A DNA stretch of 64,000 bases from Glycomyces sp. NRRL B-16210 (lineage in GTDB: Bacteria > Actinomycetota > Actinomycetes > Mycobacteriales > Micromonosporaceae): positions 62,001 to 126,000 of the forward strand of contig NZ_JOGR01000011.1 of assembly GCF_000719515.1 (NCBI RefSeq), written 5' to 3'. Position numbers and translations under genes: made by a program. Under the pieces are notes generated by a model. That model saw nothing but the letters and a program-made list of their open reading frames with translations, was not told the DNA's origin and ran no database searches. Shown one piece after another: positions 61,425 to 64,000 of this stretch. Each line of letters begins with the position of its first letter. Position 1 is the stretch's first letter.

Positions 61425-61523
61425 GTGGTGAACTTCCTCGACAGGACCGTCTTCCCTTGCGCTGCTTGCGATGACGCCGCCCTTGAGCTGACGATCGGCG
61501 GTGGTCCGCTTGCCGGATCGTGA
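61425..61523 (+). CDS. Possible Cys-containing leader peptide upstream of metY
   Basis: A 32-residue frame with tandem GTG codons, preceded by GAGGGGAAAA, reading NFLDRTVFPCAACDDAALE in its middle. It ends at TGA 61521-61523, 20 bp inside metY, so metY translation could be coupled to it. The two Cys codons suggest a sulfur-responsive upstream ORF, but there are too few for a clear attenuator. Coding status uncertain. Confidence 0.35.
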   Translation: MVNFLDRTVFPCAACDDAALELTIGGGPLAGS

Positions 61524-62802
61524 ATACGGCTTCCGCACGCGGGCCATCCACGCGGGCAACATCCCCGACGCGGTGAGCGGCGCGCGAGCGCTGCCGATCT
61601 ACCAGTCCGCCTCGTTCGTCTTCGACGACACCGCCGACGCGGCGGCCCGCTTCGCCCTCCAGAAGTACGGCAACATCTACTCGCGGGTCGCCAACCCCAC
61701 GGTCGCGAGCTTCGAGGAGCGCGTGGCCAGCCTCGAAGGCGGCCTCGGGGCCGTCGCCACCGCCACCGGGCTCTCGGCCGAGTTCATCACCTTCGCCTCC
61801 CTGGCCGGGGCCGGCGACCACATCGTCGCCAGCGCCCAGCTCTACGGCGGCTCGGTCACCCAGCTCGACCTCACCTTGCGCCGCTTCGGGGTCGAGACCA
61901 CGTTCGTGAACTCCTCCGACCCGAAGGCCTACGCCGAGGTGATCACCGACCGCACGAAGCTGGTGTTCGCCGAGACCGTCGCGAACCCCTCGGGCGAGAT
62001 CGCCGACATCGAGGGCCTGGCCGAGGTCGCCCACGCCGAGGGCGTGCCGCTGGTCGTCGACTCGACCATCCCCACGCCGTACCTGAACCGCCCGTTCGAC
62101 TGGGGCGCCGACATCGTGATCCACTCGGCCACGAAGTTCCTCGGGGGCCACGGGACCACACTGGGCGGGGTCGTGGTCGAGTCCGGCCGCTTCGACTGGA
62201 ACAACCCGCGCTTCCCGCTGTTCGACGAGCCGGTCCCGCATTACAGCGGGCTCACCTGGAACGGGAACTTCGGCGAGTACGCCTTCCTCACGCGGCTGCG
62301 CACCGAGCAGCTGCGCAACATCGGCCCGGCGCTGTCGCCGCAGTCGGCGTGGCTGCTGGCGCTCGGGATCGAGACGCTGCCGCTGCGCGTGCAGAGCCAC
62401 GTCGACAACGCCCGCGCCGTCGCCGAATGGCTGGAGGCCGATCCGCGGATCGAGTTCGTGAACTGGGCCGGGCTTCCCGGCCACCCGCACCACGAGCGTG
62501 CGGCCAAGTACCTCCCGGCCGGCCCCGGAAGCGTGTTCAGCTTCGGCATCCGGGGCGGCCGGGAGGCCGGCCAGCGCTTCATCGAGTCGGTCGACCTCGC
62601 CAGCCACCTGGCGAACATCGGCGACGCCAAGACCCTCGTCATCCACCCCGCGTCGACCACGCATGCGCAGCTGAGCGAGCAGCGGCTGGCCGAGGCGGGG
62701 GTCGAGCCGGGGCTGGTGCGCATCAGCGTCGGGATCGAGGACGTCGAGGACATCGTCTACGACATCGACCAGGCGCTCGACGCCGCAGTGAAGGAGGCGT
62801 GA
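61501..62802 (+). CDS. metY: O-acetylhomoserine sulfhydrylase (aminocarboxypropyltransferase)
   Basis: A protein of 433 residues. GTG 61501 is forced: a stop at 61489-61491 precedes it in frame. PLP-fold type I motifs: YGFRTRAIHAGNIPDAVSGA, PIYQSASFVFDDTADAA, RVANPTVASFEERVASLEGG, VVDSTIPTPYLNRPFDWGAD, the PLP-Lys in IVIHSATKFLGGHGTTLGGV, and HPASTTHAQLSEQ near the end. It converts O-acetylhomoserine and sulfide to homocysteine. The ribosome-binding site is weak, and a small upstream ORF overlaps the start. Followed by a CoA-binding-protein gene (TGATG overlap). Confidence 0.92.
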   Translation: MVRLPDREYGFRTRAIHAGNIPDAVSGARALPIYQSASFVFDDTADAAARFALQKYGNIYSRVANPTVASFEERVASLEGGLGAVATATGLSAEFITFASLAGAGDHIVASAQLYGGSVTQLDLTLRRFGVETTFVNSSDPKAYAEVITDRTKLVFAETVANPSGEIADIEGLAEVAHAEGVPLVVDSTIPTPYLNRPFDWGADIVIHSATKFLGGHGTTLGGVVVESGRFDWNNPRFPLFDEPVPHYSGLTWNGNFGEYAFLTRLRTEQLRNIGPALSPQSAWLLALGIETLPLRVQSHVDNARAVAEWLEADPRIEFVNWAGLPGHPHHERAAKYLPAGPGSVFSFGIRGGREAGQRFIESVDLASHLANIGDAKTLVIHPASTTHAQLSEQRLAEAGVEPGLVRISVGIEDVEDIVYDIDQALDAAVKEA

Positions 62803-63392
62803 TGGCCGCCGATCTCGTGCAGACGCATCTGGCGAACGGCCTGACGTGCCCGCTGCCCGCGAGCTCGCCGCTCGCCCGGCAGCTGCGCAGCGAGCGGACC
62901 TGGCTGGGCCCCAGCGCGAAGGAGCGCCTCGGCATCCTGCGCCGCGCGAAGTCCGTGGCGGTGGTGGGCTTCTCGACCAAGCCGTCCCGCGCGAGCTACT
63001 TCGTGGGCACCTATCTGGTGCAGTCCACCGACTACACCGTCTACTTCGTCAATCCCAACGCCGCGGGGCAGACGGTGCTCGGGCAGAAGATCTACGCCTC
63101 GCTCGCGGACCTGCCCGAGGTCCCCGACATCGTGGACGTCTTCCGCAAGCCGAGCGACATCCCCGGCGTGGTCGACGAAGTCGCGAGTTTGACCACAGTG
63201 GACGGCACGCCTCCGGTGCTCTGGGTGCAGCTCGGCATCTGGAACGAGGCGGCGGCCTACGACGCGCAGAAGCGCGGGCTCACGGTGGTGATGGACCGCT
63301 GCCTGAAGATCGAGCACGCCCGCTTCCACGGCGGCCTGCACCTGCTCGGCTTCGACACCGGGCAGATCACCGCCCGCAAGACCATCCGCTGA
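62802..63392 (+). CDS. CoA-binding domain protein (YccU-like)
   Basis: A protein of 196 residues; its ATG overlaps the metY stop (TGATG) and AAGGAGG lies in the metY end. The Rossmann-like CoA-binding fold is visible: SVAVVGFSTKPSRASYFVGT, YTVYFVNPNAAGQTVLGQKI, DIVDVFRKPSDIPGVVDEV, VLWVQLGIWNEAA and VVMDRCLKIEHAR. The Cys in MDRC is conserved in the family. Position after metY is recurrent in actinobacteria; a role in sulfur or CoA thiol metabolism is only inferred. Confidence 0.87.
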   Translation: MAADLVQTHLANGLTCPLPASSPLARQLRSERTWLGPSAKERLGILRRAKSVAVVGFSTKPSRASYFVGTYLVQSTDYTVYFVNPNAAGQTVLGQKIYASLADLPEVPDIVDVFRKPSDIPGVVDEVASLTTVDGTPPVLWVQLGIWNEAAAYDAQKRGLTVVMDRCLKIEHARFHGGLHLLGFDTGQITARKTIR

Positions 63393-63493
63393 ACCGCGGC
63401 AGAGACCATTTCGTCCGGCAGGCCCGGGTCCGGTGGCGAGCACGCACCGGAACCGGGATTCGAGAATCAACCATTCCGCCTAGGAGGCAAGCA

Positions 63494-64000
63494 ATGACCG
63501 ACACCGCTCCCGCCGTCGACAACGGCGTCAACGTCGACGCCCTGTTCGGGGCCCGCAGCGCCCTGTCCGACTCCCCGGAGATCGCCAAGTTCGAATGGCG
63601 CTCGACGGTGAGCTGGGTCAAGGGCACCCACAGCCTCTCGGAGGTCGAGACCTTCTACGGTCTGGGCGGCGAGCAGGCCCACACCAAGAAGTTCACCTTC
63701 GACGCCGACCACCCGCCGCAGTTCGCCGCGGAGGACCACGGCATCACGCCGGTGGAGTACGTGCTCGTCGCGCTCGGCAGCTGCCTGACCGCCGGCATCG
63801 CGTCGGTGGCCCAGGTGCGCCAGGTGAAGCTGAACTCGGTCAAGGCCACGGTCGCGGCCGACTTCGACCTGCACGGCATCCTCGGCGCGGACCCGAACGT
63901 GCGCAACGGCTTCTCGAACGTCACGGTGAACTACGAGATCGACGCCGACGCCTCCCAGGAGGACATCGAGGCGATCGTGGCGCAGTCGCAGAAGCGCTCG
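63494..64000 (+). CDS. OsmC-family protein, partial (3' end outside window)
   Basis: 169 residues are visible from ATG 63494 (AGGAGG upstream) to the window edge. KFEWRSTVSWVKGTHSLSEV is the beta-rich start; TPVEYVLVALGSCLTAGIAS holds the first redox Cys (GSC) and the conserved Glu-Tyr helix start. The second Cys expected later in OsmC/Ohr proteins was not seen in the visible part and may lie beyond it or be absent. OsmC-type thiol peroxidases reduce organic peroxides. Third or fourth gene in the metY direction, 101 bp after the CoA-binding gene. Confidence 0.88.
   Translation, partial: MTDTAPAVDNGVNVDALFGARSALSDSPEIAKFEWRSTVSWVKGTHSLSEVETFYGLGGEQAHTKKFTFDADHPPQFAAEDHGITPVEYVLVALGSCLTAGIASVAQVRQVKLNSVKATVAADFDLHGILGADPNVRNGFSNVTVNYEIDADASQEDIEAIVAQSQKRS

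Noticed and set aside
61365..61500. SAM riboswitch between metX and metY
   Set aside because: Neither strand shows a pairing pattern I can match to a known SAM class; only the small upstream ORF was kept.

Overview
The window is high-GC throughout (roughly 70% or more by eye), with dense Shine-Dalgarno-led genes, frequent GTG/TTG starts, many 4-11 bp gene overlaps, ESX-type secretion proteins, ECF sigma factors and a HelD-family protein. This points to an actinomycete. The mix (GH92 mannosidase, many GC-rich minisatellites, ESX toxin locus) would suit Glycomycetaceae or a related family, but that placement is only an inference. No rRNA, tRNA, CRISPR array or transposase was recognised.

Layout. 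1-2.1 kb: minus-strand type VII (ESX) toxin locus (YbaB-like, EspC-like, WXG100-like delivery protein, HNH-like nuclease, partial candidate immunity gene). 2.3-7.6 kb: housekeeping and accessory enzymes (endonuclease/exonuclease/phosphatase protein, DHFR-like, GNAT, LD-carboxypeptidase, a membrane protein) and a truncated histidine phosphatase. 7.6-11.2 kb: GH92 alpha-mannosidase overlapping a GT4 glycosyltransferase. 11.2-18 kb: an ECF sigma/membrane protein pair, PIG-L deacetylase, rhodanese, aldo/keto reductase, an XRE/DUF2975 pair with a striking operator, and a SigJ-type ECF factor. 18.1-21 kb: arcA and arcD. 21.1-30 kb: an accessory island with lower GC at its ends, holding a membrane pentapeptide-repeat protein, a four-gene overlapping operon of unknown function headed by a 980-residue low-complexity protein, and a membrane NACHT NTPase. 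30-46 kb: AraC/VOC, universal stress protein, GH43, ABC exporter, PhoX, FMN alpha-hydroxyacid dehydrogenase, GH2, then an ArsR/SRPBCC/DHFR operon with a frameshifted third gene, DinB and nucleoside hydrolase. This stretch also carries several long GC-rich repeat tracts. 46.8-52 kb: SDR and aldo/keto reductase divergent from one TetR gene; a second TetR gene upstream of a multicopper oxidase, with matching palindromic operators. 52-64 kb: catalase, stand-alone LigD polymerase domain, SRPBCC, TauE-like exporter, GT1 glycosyltransferase plus HelR-like gene (a possible rifamycin-resistance pair), and metX divergent from metY, a CoA-binding protein and OsmC.

The best candidates for something undescribed are the four-gene operon at 22.9-27.6 kb (with its 5' stem-loop, in-frame minisatellites and paralogous last two genes, just downstream of the NACHT gene) and the operator of the DUF2975/XRE pair, four 9-bp boxes phased by 21 bp that abut a start codon. 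Starts, functions and regulation were read by eye; no database search was run.
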